From Desulfobacterales bacterium (GTDB taxonomy: Bacteria > Desulfobacterota > Desulfobacteria > Desulfobacterales > JADGBH01): 64,000 nt of DNA. The notes below the pieces were generated by a model. The model had not been told where the DNA came from. It saw only the letters and a list, made by a program, of their open reading frames with translations, and did not search any database. The DNA is taken from assembly GCA_015231595.1 (NCBI GenBank), contig JADGBH010000008.1:34232-98231 (forward strand). The letters are read 5' to 3'. The translations under genes and the position numbers were made by a program. This document shows positions 16,221 through 25,327 of this stretch, one piece after another. Every line of letters begins with the position of its first letter. The first letter of the stretch is position 1.

Positions 16221-19200
16221 TTATTTAAAGGCATCTGCCATAAACTTTGTCATATAATAAATATCTCTCCAAAAAGAACCTTCTCCGTATTCAACCATTT
16301 CATCTGACGTCATAAACTTTGTAACATCATAGAGAAATTCATCCCAAGTGTATTTAGGATCAGCTTCCATTCCTGCAATAAGATAATCAACAAGTCCGCC
16401 GGGTTCAAGTGTATTATTAATTAACTTTAATGAATCACTCCAAGTATGTGTCGCATTTAAATGAGTTAATGTATCTGATACGTCAATTAAAGCTCTTGTA
16501 ATAGTTTTTTCACCAGATATATCTGTAATTATTGTTTCTATTCCTTCAGCAGCGGACATCCATTCGCTATCAGTCATACTAACAGCGGTAAGATAATCCA
16601 TAATATTTATAACATTTTCCACAACCATAAAATTAGGGGATAAAACCTCTCCTAAAGTATCAACGCTAATATCAAGAACATCCCAATATCGAGGGTTTGC
16701 ATTTTCATTTTGGGTTTCAAATAAAAGCATTGAAGCTAAACCATAAGGTGCCTTAGAAGCATCATTACTTGTAGTTACTATTTTGGCAAGGTTATTTAGT
16801 ATTTTCCATCTGGTCTGCTTCATTTCTGGGCTTCCGAGTATTGTTAAAAGCTCAAGAATTTTGTCAAGGGCACCGGTTGATTCCATTGCAATCAAAGGCT
16901 CAATATATCTTACAAAAGGCATTTGTTGGTCACTATCTACATATAGAGACGTTTCAATTTCTTTTTCTGAAAGAGGCGCTAGAAGATTTACGACAAAATC
17001 AATGGGGCATATAGCTCCACCAAATGCAGCCCTTGCGGCAGCCTGCTGTTGAGGCACAGCTTCAAGAGTAGGTGGAAGGTCTTTAACTACTTCTAAGTAA
17101 GGCTTCAAAAGGCCTATTAGCACAGCGGAAGCAAGTGGGGCTACTGGATTAGCTTTATCTTTATCTTTTGGATAAGAATAACCTTCGGTATTATAGAATC
17201 TCGCATAATTATACGGATTGCCTCTGTCAAGAAATCGCTTACGATCAAATGCTTCATCTGTATAATAAGGAACTGAATTAAGAACTGCCCATACGTCCCT
17301 TAAATCTTGGGGAGTAATATAAAGTTTATTGGTACCTTCCGCTGGATATCCAAGGGGAACAAATTCCTTAACGAGCGTTACAAGAGGGTCTATAATCCAT
17401 CTTGGAATATTGGCATCAATAACTCCGTTACTTATTGTTTCTGGTAATGTTTCAAGTAAATTTCCAACTTCCATGAAAATAAGATCGTTCGCACCTTTAA
17501 ACTTTACAACAACTATCGGAAGAGTGGTTATTCCCATTTCTCTAATTGCTTCTTCAATAGATTTTCCGAGTGGAAATCCAAGAGGAGAAATTTTAGGCAA
17601 AAACTGGAGAATATCAAGAACACCATATAAATTTCTTCCGGTAAAAAGCCAATCTCCATTATCATAAACGTTGTCAAAAGGACCGTTTAAAATACATTCA
17701 GCAAGAAGAGCGCATGCTACTCCTGTACCTGTGTTAATAGCTGGGAGAAGAGGTTTTATGAATTTTTTTTGAGGATTACCTTTTGAATCAACTCCGTCAT
17801 CAATAAGCATTCCATATTCGCCATATTTTTTTTCACGGCGCATGACTCCATTGCAAAGATCAACACCTTCTGGCCGTTCATATATTTCAGCCCATAAGAT
17901 AGCAGCGACAGGAATTTTATCAATTTCTGGCAAAAGCAGCCGTACTAAATTTGTAAATGCCTGCCCATCTTCAGCATTATTTTCATAAAGATAACTAGAA
18001 GTTATAGCAAGTGGAGGACAAAATCTTGCCGCTAACTTTACAATAGCCCTTAAACCTGAAAAATTTTTATAAGAAAAAGGTATATCATTGCCCTGAGCAT
18101 CAACTCCTGTATCTGGTTCATAAAATACGCCGCCGCCAAACTCTCCGTCACCATCTCTTGGAAGCGCAAAAGGATCATTTTTTATCATTTGCGCAAGGCC
18201 TTCATCAGCTTCATCGTAGGAATATCCGTTTTTGGAAACAATATAAACCATTTCTACAACAGAATCCAAAACTTTTGGCTGCATTAAAAGATGTTTCAAG
18301 TTATAACGCATTCTACCATACTGGCCATAACCTGGAAAATTGATTATTGTGTTCCATTCCCCAACTTTTATACCTTTTGTCCAGCATCTTTCAAGTATAT
18401 CTCCGAGCTGGTCTTTATTGTATGTAATATTAAGATTTCTGAAAAGGTCTTTTAATATTGGTTTAAGCTCTGGATTTCTAAAAAATACTCCAAGATTATA
18501 GAACAGTTGCTTCATTGTTTTTTGAACTCTTTTATCATAAATAAGCTCTTTTACACCCACAATCAATTCTTGGAGACTTCCTTTTGAACCATCTGTAACC
18601 TGAATAACAAAATCGTCAATGTCTGCAAAGTCTATAGATGCTGATTCTGTACTTTGCATACCTTTTAATTCATTTATGACAGTATCCATGAAATAATTAA
18701 CCGAATCTTCATCAACAGTAGAAAGATAATCAACAACATCCCTTAAAATATCTATAATGTAATCAACAGCACCTTCATATTGAGGATTATTTTCATCAAG
18801 GGCATCTAATTTATCAAGATAGTCATAAAATGGTTTTTTTTGAGTAGTAGGAAGTTCAAGAAATCGTCTTGTTATGCCTGCAGTTACTGATAAAAGATCT
18901 TGAACGGCTCCTTTTTGACTCATTTCAGCTTCTATTTTAGCGGTAAAAATTCCTTTTGGAACTTTTCCTCTTGCGTCAAATAGCGGAGGTAATCCATCAA
19001 GCATTTTAACAATTGTGTTAGCGTTTTGCTTGTCAGCGAGGAGTTCTCTAAAAAGTTTATTTTCAAACTCTTCCTTTGTAATAGTTCCATACGTAAATAA
19101 AGATTCCATGGCTGGATAATCTTTTAAAAGATCATAAATATCCTTCGGAGCATCAGGCTTGCTTTGATCCGATTTTTTCGAGGAAAGGGCTCTTTGATCA

Positions 19201-19283
19201 GGCGTAATTTCATCGCTACATCCATGAACAAAAAACAAAATAAAATACATTAAAAAAAAGATTATAAATTTTTTTAATCTCAT
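16221..19283 (-). CDS. Large lipoprotein of unknown function (1020 residues)
   Basis: The signal KKFIIFFLMYFILFFVHGC ends in a lipobox, so it is probably lipid-anchored. The mature protein is mainly helical, with many leucine-rich amphipathic segments and no domain I recognise. Repeated phrases such as LVxLLLPEIDKIP and LVTLVKEFVPLGYP suggest an internal helical-repeat solenoid. It is 31 bp upstream of the FadL-like gene. Its length and pairing suggest a periplasmic partner of that porin, but this is inference from context only. Confidence 0.75.
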   Translation of the reverse strand: MRLKKFIIFFLMYFILFFVHGCSDEITPDQRALSSKKSDQSKPDAPKDIYDLLKDYPAMESLFTYGTITKEEFENKLFRELLADKQNANTIVKMLDGLPPLFDARGKVPKGIFTAKIEAEMSQKGAVQDLLSVTAGITRRFLELPTTQKKPFYDYLDKLDALDENNPQYEGAVDYIIDILRDVVDYLSTVDEDSVNYFMDTVINELKGMQSTESASIDFADIDDFVIQVTDGSKGSLQELIVGVKELIYDKRVQKTMKQLFYNLGVFFRNPELKPILKDLFRNLNITYNKDQLGDILERCWTKGIKVGEWNTIINFPGYGQYGRMRYNLKHLLMQPKVLDSVVEMVYIVSKNGYSYDEADEGLAQMIKNDPFALPRDGDGEFGGGVFYEPDTGVDAQGNDIPFSYKNFSGLRAIVKLAARFCPPLAITSSYLYENNAEDGQAFTNLVRLLLPEIDKIPVAAILWAEIYERPEGVDLCNGVMRREKKYGEYGMLIDDGVDSKGNPQKKFIKPLLPAINTGTGVACALLAECILNGPFDNVYDNGDWLFTGRNLYGVLDILQFLPKISPLGFPLGKSIEEAIREMGITTLPIVVVKFKGANDLIFMEVGNLLETLPETISNGVIDANIPRWIIDPLVTLVKEFVPLGYPAEGTNKLYITPQDLRDVWAVLNSVPYYTDEAFDRKRFLDRGNPYNYARFYNTEGYSYPKDKDKANPVAPLASAVLIGLLKPYLEVVKDLPPTLEAVPQQQAAARAAFGGAICPIDFVVNLLAPLSEKEIETSLYVDSDQQMPFVRYIEPLIAMESTGALDKILELLTILGSPEMKQTRWKILNNLAKIVTTSNDASKAPYGLASMLLFETQNENANPRYWDVLDISVDTLGEVLSPNFMVVENVINIMDYLTAVSMTDSEWMSAAEGIETIITDISGEKTITRALIDVSDTLTHLNATHTWSDSLKLINNTLEPGGLVDYLIAGMEADPKYTWDEFLYDVTKFMTSDEMVEYGEGSFWRDIYYMTKFMADAFK

Positions 19284-19391
19284 ATTAATATCTCCATAAA
19301 AATTTAAATGTAAAACTTAATAGCTATTTTTGAAATTTATTATTGCTACAAGCTAATGATTTATCACCTCCACTTATATTTATCCGATTAT

Positions 19392-20051
19392 TTAAATTAT
19401 ATTTTTTATCAATACTTCTTTTATATTTGCGCTAATTGAAGCGTAAGCATATTGGCCTTTGATAAAATTACCAGGATTAATTATTGTAGTCTTTCCGATC
19501 GTGTCTATGCTATCGGCTTCATGAATATGGCCGGTAAAACATATAAGAGGATTAAACTTTTCAATAAAATTTCTTACAGCTACGCTTCCAACAGATACAC
19601 CTGTTGAAAGTTTATCACATAGGGTATTAATTGGGGGATTATGGGATAGAAGAATTATTGGATATTCGCATGGAAGTTCTTTTGAAGCATCTTTTAAAAC
19701 TTTTTGAAAACTTTCTTCAGTTACTTCATTTGGAGTTCCGAATGGAGTTTTTAGGGAGCCTCCTAACCCTATAAATACTACATTATTTATAATTTTAGCT
19801 TTACCATGAAGATTTATCCCTTCCTTGTTTAAAAATTCATCAACTTCAGGGAAATCACAATTACCTGATACTGCGAGGATTTGGCTATTTATGCTTTTTA
19901 TTTGGGATATTATTTCTTTTATTTCTTTTTCTCTTCCAAAATTAGTAATATCTCCACTTAAAAGGACAATATCAGCCGATTCAATTTCTTTTTTTATATT
20001 TTTTATTTTTGATATATTTCCATGAATATCTGATAAACTTAATATTATCAT
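19392..20051 (-). CDS. Metallophosphoesterase (calcineurin-like)
   Basis: All five blocks of the fold are visible: LSDIHGN, LSGDITN, VSGNCDFPE, LLSHNPPIN and CFTGHIHEAD. These bind two metals and cleave phosphoesters. At 219 residues it is a compact member like YfcE or MPP-type phosphodiesterases. The substrate cannot be deduced. It lies 33 bp downstream of the TerD-vWA gene. Confidence 0.9.
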   Translation of the reverse strand: MIILSLSDIHGNISKIKNIKKEIESADIVLLSGDITNFGREKEIKEIISQIKSINSQILAVSGNCDFPEVDEFLNKEGINLHGKAKIINNVVFIGLGGSLKTPFGTPNEVTEESFQKVLKDASKELPCEYPIILLSHNPPINTLCDKLSTGVSVGSVAVRNFIEKFNPLICFTGHIHEADSIDTIGKTTIINPGNFIKGQYAYASISANIKEVLIKNII

Positions 20052-20084
20052 TTAATATATCCCCTCCCCAAATTTATTTTTTTC

Positions 20085-21449
20085 CTATTGTAATAGTCCT
20101 TTTGTTTTTGCCAATTTAACCCAAGAGGGGTATTCAGCCATAAGTAGGCTGTAAAGCTCGTCATCGGAAATAATTAGCGGATCTTCTACACTAAAAAAAT
20201 TGGCATTATCAATATACCTTCCTTGCATAGCATCTAATTGCTCTAAAAAAGCAAAATCACCAGTTACAGCTCTTTGTAAGGATTTAAAAAATCCTTTGCC
20301 CTTTATATCTTTTTTTGTTTTTCCGATAGCCATGAACTGCCAAAAAATAGGCTCAAATGACGCCCACTTAATTTGATTCTCCGTAATATTAGCATCAGAT
20401 GTTCCTCCATCTGTAATAAACATCACATAAACTGGTAAGGCTGATTTTATTGGAGAATTTATTTCTCTTCCCATTCCGTCTGGAAAATAAAATTTTCTTA
20501 TCATCTGTATAGCTTTACCGTAACAAGTATTTCCTTCAAGTGGGTATCGTTTAATAATTCTATTAATTTGACCATTAACATTACCTATAGACATTTCTCC
20601 AGCTTCATGGGCATTTGCTCCAAATAAAAAAATATCAATAGAACCATCATCATCAAACTTACACGCTAATGCAAGAATTTTTTCAGCAAAAATTTGTATT
20701 TTTCCTGCGGAATAAAGCCCGCTCATTGAACCAGAAATATCAAGACATAAAGCTACTTTAGCTCTGTGGCCATCTAATCCAGCCTTTTTAATAGAGATTC
20801 CTGCTTTTTTTACTAAAGAAACCAACTGGGGCGCTTCTTTTTCTATTCGCTTTTCAAGGGAAACACTTGCAGACATTTTGAGTTGAGTATTTTCAGAAAG
20901 AGGAGAAGGAGTATCTTCAGGAGCTATTTCTTCACCTCCAAAATTTTTAAGCAATGCGCTTAAACCGCCATTAAACCCCTGCCCAACCGCTGAAAAACGC
21001 CATACATCTTTCAAGTAAATTTCCGCAACAATTATAGCTTTTTCATCTTCAAAGTCTTTTCCAGAAAACATGAATCGCATGATTTCTTTGTCTTTATCAA
21101 GTAGTCGTAAATGTCCTCCTAAAATTTGAGACATAGTTCCTTGTCCGTCAATAGTGATAGTAAATACTAAACGGCATATCGTTTTAGGTAAAGTAGATAA
21201 ATTTATATAAAAAGTTTCTAAATCACCAGATTGAACTCCTTTGCTAACTATTGAACCACACGGTGAAGATTTTTGGTTATAAAAAATAAAATATCTATCG
21301 TCTGATAATTTATTATTGGAATCAACACCAAAGCAAGATATATCAAATACTTGCCCTGAAGAGCCTTCTATTGAAATACCTACTTGAAAATCATGAGATT
21401 GCATCAAGTCTGATAGTTTTATCTTTTGTCCTCTTATTAAATCTTTCAT
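20085..21449 (-). CDS. TerD-like domain fused to von Willebrand A domain (TerF-like)
   Basis: Residues 1-175 form a TerD-type stress domain (FDISCFGVDSNNKLSDDRYFIFYNQ, GDLETFYINLSTLP, EKAIIVAEIYLKDVWRFSAVGQGFNGGL). A vWA domain occupies about 225-430, with an intact metal site DISGSMSG and FITDGGTSD. TerD-vWA fusions occur in tellurite-resistance/stress (ter) clusters, where they are thought to act as calcium-dependent scaffolds. No other ter gene is beside it, so it is a stand-alone version. Confidence 0.85.
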   Translation of the reverse strand: MKDLIRGQKIKLSDLMQSHDFQVGISIEGSSGQVFDISCFGVDSNNKLSDDRYFIFYNQKSSPCGSIVSKGVQSGDLETFYINLSTLPKTICRLVFTITIDGQGTMSQILGGHLRLLDKDKEIMRFMFSGKDFEDEKAIIVAEIYLKDVWRFSAVGQGFNGGLSALLKNFGGEEIAPEDTPSPLSENTQLKMSASVSLEKRIEKEAPQLVSLVKKAGISIKKAGLDGHRAKVALCLDISGSMSGLYSAGKIQIFAEKILALACKFDDDGSIDIFLFGANAHEAGEMSIGNVNGQINRIIKRYPLEGNTCYGKAIQMIRKFYFPDGMGREINSPIKSALPVYVMFITDGGTSDANITENQIKWASFEPIFWQFMAIGKTKKDIKGKGFFKSLQRAVTGDFAFLEQLDAMQGRYIDNANFFSVEDPLIISDDELYSLLMAEYPSWVKLAKTKGLLQ

Positions 21450-21480
21450 GATGTCCTTTCCGCTTTTACATTTTTAGATA

Positions 21481-21587
21481 TTGTAGGGGCGACCGGCTGG
21501 TCGCCCAGTGCCATTAAGTAATAATCCCCAAGGGCGACCAACCGGTCGCCCTTACAGAAATTAGGAAGTTTTCTAATTTCTATTCCT
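21481..21587. repeat. GTAGGGGCGACC palindromic repeat, copy 1
   Basis: The segment contains GTAGGGGCGACCGGCTGGTC and, about 50 bp on, AGGGCGACCAACCGGTCGCC, then the tail TTAGGAAGTT. Related copies occur at 23952-24015 (half-element) and 39966-40085. Each arm is itself a palindrome. It lies between the TerD-vWA gene and the REC-TPR gene. Confidence 0.85.
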
Positions 21588-21589
21588 TA

Positions 21590-22756
21590 CTAAAGACATT
21601 TTTTCAAAAGTTCTTTTATTTCTTCAGCATCTTCCTCATTTGGAGACAATGCAGACGCCGATTTTAAAACCTTCTCAGCTGCAAATTTTTTATTTATTGC
21701 AATATAAGCTCTTGATAATTGTAATTTAATTTTTATATTTGAGTTGTCTTTTTTTTCTGCCTCAATTAAGTGGTTTACAGCTAAAACATATTGTTCAAGT
21801 TCATTATATGCTATTCCAAGGTTAAGCAAAAGTTTCGGAGAAATATTGTACTGCTTTTTAAGCATAATAGATTCAATAAGGCTTATAACATAAGAGTAAG
21901 CTTTATGTTTCACACAAAAATCAGATATTTCTTCTTGAAGAACTGAAGGATCTTGAGACAAATCAATGGCTTTATTAAATATTTTTTCAGCTTTTTGTAT
22001 TGATCCATTTTCAACTAAAATTTTTGCAAGTTCAATTGCTTTTTCAGAATGACGAGGATTTATACGCATGGCTTTATCTATAAAATCTGAAGCTTTTTCA
22101 ACTTCATTCTTTTGCAGATAAATTTCTGATAAAATATAAAATGCCTGAACATCAAGTCTGTTCATTTTAGCGGCTTGAAGAAGAAATTTTTCAGCTGATT
22201 CTAAATCATTCTTTTTTAAAAAAAGTGTTCCAAGAGTTCGATAAGGCCTGGAGGATTTTTGGTCAGCTTTTTGAGCAAGCAATACTTCGGCCACTGCGTC
22301 ATCAATATTTCCAGCCTCTTCAAAATCTCTTGCTCTTTTAAGATGATAAATCATTGGAGGAGGATTATTAAGTTTTTCAAGAACCGCATTTAATCTAAGA
22401 CTTAAAGAATTTAAAGTAATCGGTTTTAGAATATAGCTATCTATACCTGATTCAGCTACGTCTGCAACGACTTCTCTGTCAGTTTCAGCGGTAATCATAA
22501 TGACAGGCATATCCCTCAATTTTTTATCTGATCTTATGTAAGAAATAAGCTCAATTCCGGTCATTACAGGCATATTACAGTCAATTATAGCAAAATCAAA
22601 CTCTTGTTTTTGCAAAATATTAACAGCTTCTTGCCCGTTATATGCATAAGTAAAATTTTTTCCTATCTTTAAAATTTTAAGCATATTGTAGATAGTTTTA
22701 CACATAATTTGCATATCATCCACAATTAAAATACTCATATTTAAAGGGTCTATCAT
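21590..22756 (-). CDS. Response-regulator receiver domain with TPR repeats
   Basis: The receiver domain covers residues 5-130, with the acidic pocket IVDDM, phospho-acceptor Asp59 in IIDCNMPVMTG and the lysine of YILKPIT. It is followed by about seven TPR helices pairs (for example RPYRTLGTLFLKKNDLESAE). There is no DNA-binding domain, so it probably signals by protein contact. It is the last gene in a run of sensory genes read on this strand. Confidence 0.9.
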   Translation of the reverse strand: MIDPLNMSILIVDDMQIMCKTIYNMLKILKIGKNFTYAYNGQEAVNILQKQEFDFAIIDCNMPVMTGIELISYIRSDKKLRDMPVIMITAETDREVVADVAESGIDSYILKPITLNSLSLRLNAVLEKLNNPPPMIYHLKRARDFEEAGNIDDAVAEVLLAQKADQKSSRPYRTLGTLFLKKNDLESAEKFLLQAAKMNRLDVQAFYILSEIYLQKNEVEKASDFIDKAMRINPRHSEKAIELAKILVENGSIQKAEKIFNKAIDLSQDPSVLQEEISDFCVKHKAYSYVISLIESIMLKKQYNISPKLLLNLGIAYNELEQYVLAVNHLIEAEKKDNSNIKIKLQLSRAYIAINKKFAAEKVLKSASALSPNEEDAEEIKELLKKCL

Positions 22757-22781
22757 AATTTTTTCTCCTAAATAGTATTAT

Positions 22782-23930
22782 TTAAGTCAATGGCATTTCA
22801 AATTTAAAACTACTCCCTTTCTTTCCATCACTTTCAACATAAATAGTCCCATCATGGGCATTTATAGCCATTTTACAAAAAGTAAGACCAAGACCTGTAG
22901 TATAAATCCTGCCGTCTTTTTTTTTATCGCCTACTTGGACGAATTTATCAAAAATCTTTTGTTGATATTCAGGAGGTACCCCGCGTCCATTATCATTGAC
23001 AAAAAACTGAATTTTATTTGAATCTATATATCTAAAACCTATCTCAATCGTCTCATCTTGAGGAGAATAATAAATAGCATTTGAAACAAGGTTTTGAATA
23101 ACTCTCATAATAAGCCCTTGGTCGCAAAAGAATTCCTTGTCTATGGGTAATGAATTAAAACTATAAACTAATTTAAGATTTTTAATTTTACCGATTCCAG
23201 AAATACTCGCTAATGAATCAATAATAATATTTTCAGGATCAATTTTTTCATAGGAAAGTTTCAAACCTCCTTCTTCTAATCTCGCGATATCAAGCATATC
23301 CGATACCATTCTATATAAATAATCACAAGCTGTTTGTGCAGAATCAATAAAGTCTTTTATTTCAGATAGGTCAAAGAATCTAATAAGGTCAAGATTACCG
23401 ATAATTACAGAAATAGGAGTTTTTAAATCATGAACCAACATATTAAAAAGCTCTGTGCGCATGGTTTCAAGTTTTTGAAGTTCCTTAACTTTTTCATCTA
23501 AAAGAATATTTTGAGATTTAACTTTATCCTGGGAGGCTTTCAATCTTAGCGCACTTCTAATTCTCGCAAGAAGATCTTCCCTTTCAAAAGGTTTATTTAA
23601 AAGGTCTGTAGCGCCAACATCAAGAGCCTTCCTTTTTAAATCTTTATCAGCCTGACCTGTTAAAATTATAACCAGAACATCATTAAGGATTTCCTTTTCA
23701 TCTAATATTTTTAACAATTCCAAGCCATCTTTTCCAGGCATATTTATATCACTTATGATTAAATCAAAAGAATTAGTAGCCACTTTTTCAAGGGCTTCTT
23801 CAACGCTTAATACAAAAGTCATATCCCACTCATTGCGTAAAGGCCTTAAAGACCTTTTTAATGCGTCAATAACATTAATTTCATCATCAACGAAAAGTAT
23901 ATTGCTTTTTGTTTTATACGGAGTCTTCAT
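22782..23930 (-). CDS. Receiver-histidine kinase hybrid
   Basis: An N-terminal receiver domain (Asp61 in IISDINMPGKDG, lysine in LNKPFERED) is followed by a coiled linker, a HisKA domain with His167 (LVHDLKTPISVI) and an HATPase_c domain (NLVSNAIYYSP, DNGRGVP, GLGLTFC, GSSFKFEMPL). There is no membrane segment, so it is cytoplasmic. The receiver-first order suggests it relays a signal from another kinase, perhaps the PAS kinase encoded four genes upstream. Confidence 0.92.
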   Translation of the reverse strand: MKTPYKTKSNILFVDDEINVIDALKRSLRPLRNEWDMTFVLSVEEALEKVATNSFDLIISDINMPGKDGLELLKILDEKEILNDVLVIILTGQADKDLKRKALDVGATDLLNKPFEREDLLARIRSALRLKASQDKVKSQNILLDEKVKELQKLETMRTELFNMLVHDLKTPISVIIGNLDLIRFFDLSEIKDFIDSAQTACDYLYRMVSDMLDIARLEEGGLKLSYEKIDPENIIIDSLASISGIGKIKNLKLVYSFNSLPIDKEFFCDQGLIMRVIQNLVSNAIYYSPQDETIEIGFRYIDSNKIQFFVNDNGRGVPPEYQQKIFDKFVQVGDKKKDGRIYTTGLGLTFCKMAINAHDGTIYVESDGKKGSSFKFEMPLT

Positions 23931-23951
23931 TATTTTCCCTTTAATGTTTAT

Positions 23952-24015
23952 TATTTAGGAATAGAAATTAAATAACTTCCCACTTTCTGTAAGGGCGACC
24001 AGCTGGTCGCCCTAG
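23952..24015. repeat. GTAGGGGCGACC palindromic repeat, half copy
   Basis: AACTTCCCACTTTCTGTAAG then GGCGACCAGCTGGTCGCC is the reverse complement of the right half of the copy at 21481-21587. It sits in the gap between the receiver-kinase gene and the first REC-HDOD gene. Confidence 0.8.
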
Positions 24016-24025
24016 GGATTATTAC

Positions 24026-25327
24026 TTATACAAGATATTCCTTATCTTCCTTCATCTTTTCTACTAACATTTCTTTTATTTTTTCAATTATAAGACGGTT
24101 CAATTGAAGATATTGAGCTGATTCTAAATATTCTAAATCTTCCGCAAGGGGGTCGCTTTCTCCGTAACCTACTCGCTTTACAAGATTATTCGCTAAATGG
24201 ACAACATGGAGTTCATTTACGCTGTATCCTGAAAGTTCTTGTAGTCCTTTGTGAAGATCTTCATGATAAAGGCAAACCTTGACAAAATTTTCCACATATT
24301 CCCATTTTCTAAGGACTACCGCACCAAATTCACAATGATGTAATTTAATGGTTTCAAGTATATCTTCAATTTTTATTTCTTCTTTAAACTTACCTTTTTT
24401 TTCAAGTTCACTTATAACTTGAACTAAAACAAGCTTACCGATGTCATGAAATAATCCTAAAGTAAAAGCATCATTTTTGAGTTTATAAGAAATTTGTTCG
24501 CTAATAAGTTGAGCTGCATACGCTGAAGAAATCGAGTGTTCCCATAGTTGTTTCATAAATTCCATGTATTTTTTGTTTGAATGAATATATAAAGATCTAT
24601 TTCCAATAGATTCAACACAGTTTCGAGTAATCGTAAGGCCTAATCTTTGTATAGCTTTATCAAGAGTTTTATTTTCTTTAAGGCCTCTATAAAAAGAAGA
24701 ATTCGAAAGGCTTATTAATTTAGACGATATGGATACATCTTGTTTAAGAAGATCTACTATTATTTGCACATCACTTCCCATTTCAATTAATCTTTTAAAT
24801 TTAAATTGCATATCAGGGAGCGCAGGCAAAATAATATCATCTTTTTTCAGGCTTTTTCTAACTTCTGCTATTATATCGATTTTTTTTGATTTATTTTCTT
24901 CAATAACATCAGGTTGATAAACATCAATAGTTTTGCTATCAAGTTCTTCAGGAATTGCGTTATAATACTTAATAGCGCTATTTATTGCATCTTCTACTAC
25001 TTCAGGTTTACAAGGTTTAACCAAAAATCTAAAAATTTTACCTTCACTGACAGCTCTAACAGCGGTATCTTTATCGGCAAATCCAGTCAGCATTATTCGA
25101 ACACTTTTAGGAGCGATTTCTTTTAAATAATAAAAAAATTGAATACCATCCATATCTGGCATTCTAAAATCTGATATTATAACAATATAAGGACCTTTCT
25201 TTTCGACAATATCGAGAGCTTCATCAGCATTTTTTGCAGTATCAACATTAAATTTTTTTCTAAAAAGTCTCTTATAGGTATCTAAAATATTTTCATCATC
25301 ATCTACAAATAATATTTTATCACTCAT
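24026..25327 (-). CDS. Receiver-HDOD protein 1
   Basis: The receiver domain (Asp53 in IISDFRMPDMDG, lysine in FLVKPCKPE) is joined by a linker of about 50 residues to an HDOD domain (ILPALPDMQFKFKRLIEMG, SISSKLISLSNSSFYRG, AFTLGLFHDIGKLVLVQV). HDOD domains look like HD phosphohydrolases that mostly lost catalysis and serve in signalling. The start overlaps the end of the next REC-HDOD gene by 8 bp. Three paralogues lie in a row. Confidence 0.92.
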   Translation of the reverse strand: MSDKILFVDDDENILDTYKRLFRKKFNVDTAKNADEALDIVEKKGPYIVIISDFRMPDMDGIQFFYYLKEIAPKSVRIMLTGFADKDTAVRAVSEGKIFRFLVKPCKPEVVEDAINSAIKYYNAIPEELDSKTIDVYQPDVIEENKSKKIDIIAEVRKSLKKDDIILPALPDMQFKFKRLIEMGSDVQIIVDLLKQDVSISSKLISLSNSSFYRGLKENKTLDKAIQRLGLTITRNCVESIGNRSLYIHSNKKYMEFMKQLWEHSISSAYAAQLISEQISYKLKNDAFTLGLFHDIGKLVLVQVISELEKKGKFKEEIKIEDILETIKLHHCEFGAVVLRKWEYVENFVKVCLYHEDLHKGLQELSGYSVNELHVVHLANNLVKRVGYGESDPLAEDLEYLESAQYLQLNRLIIEKIKEMLVEKMKEDKEYLV

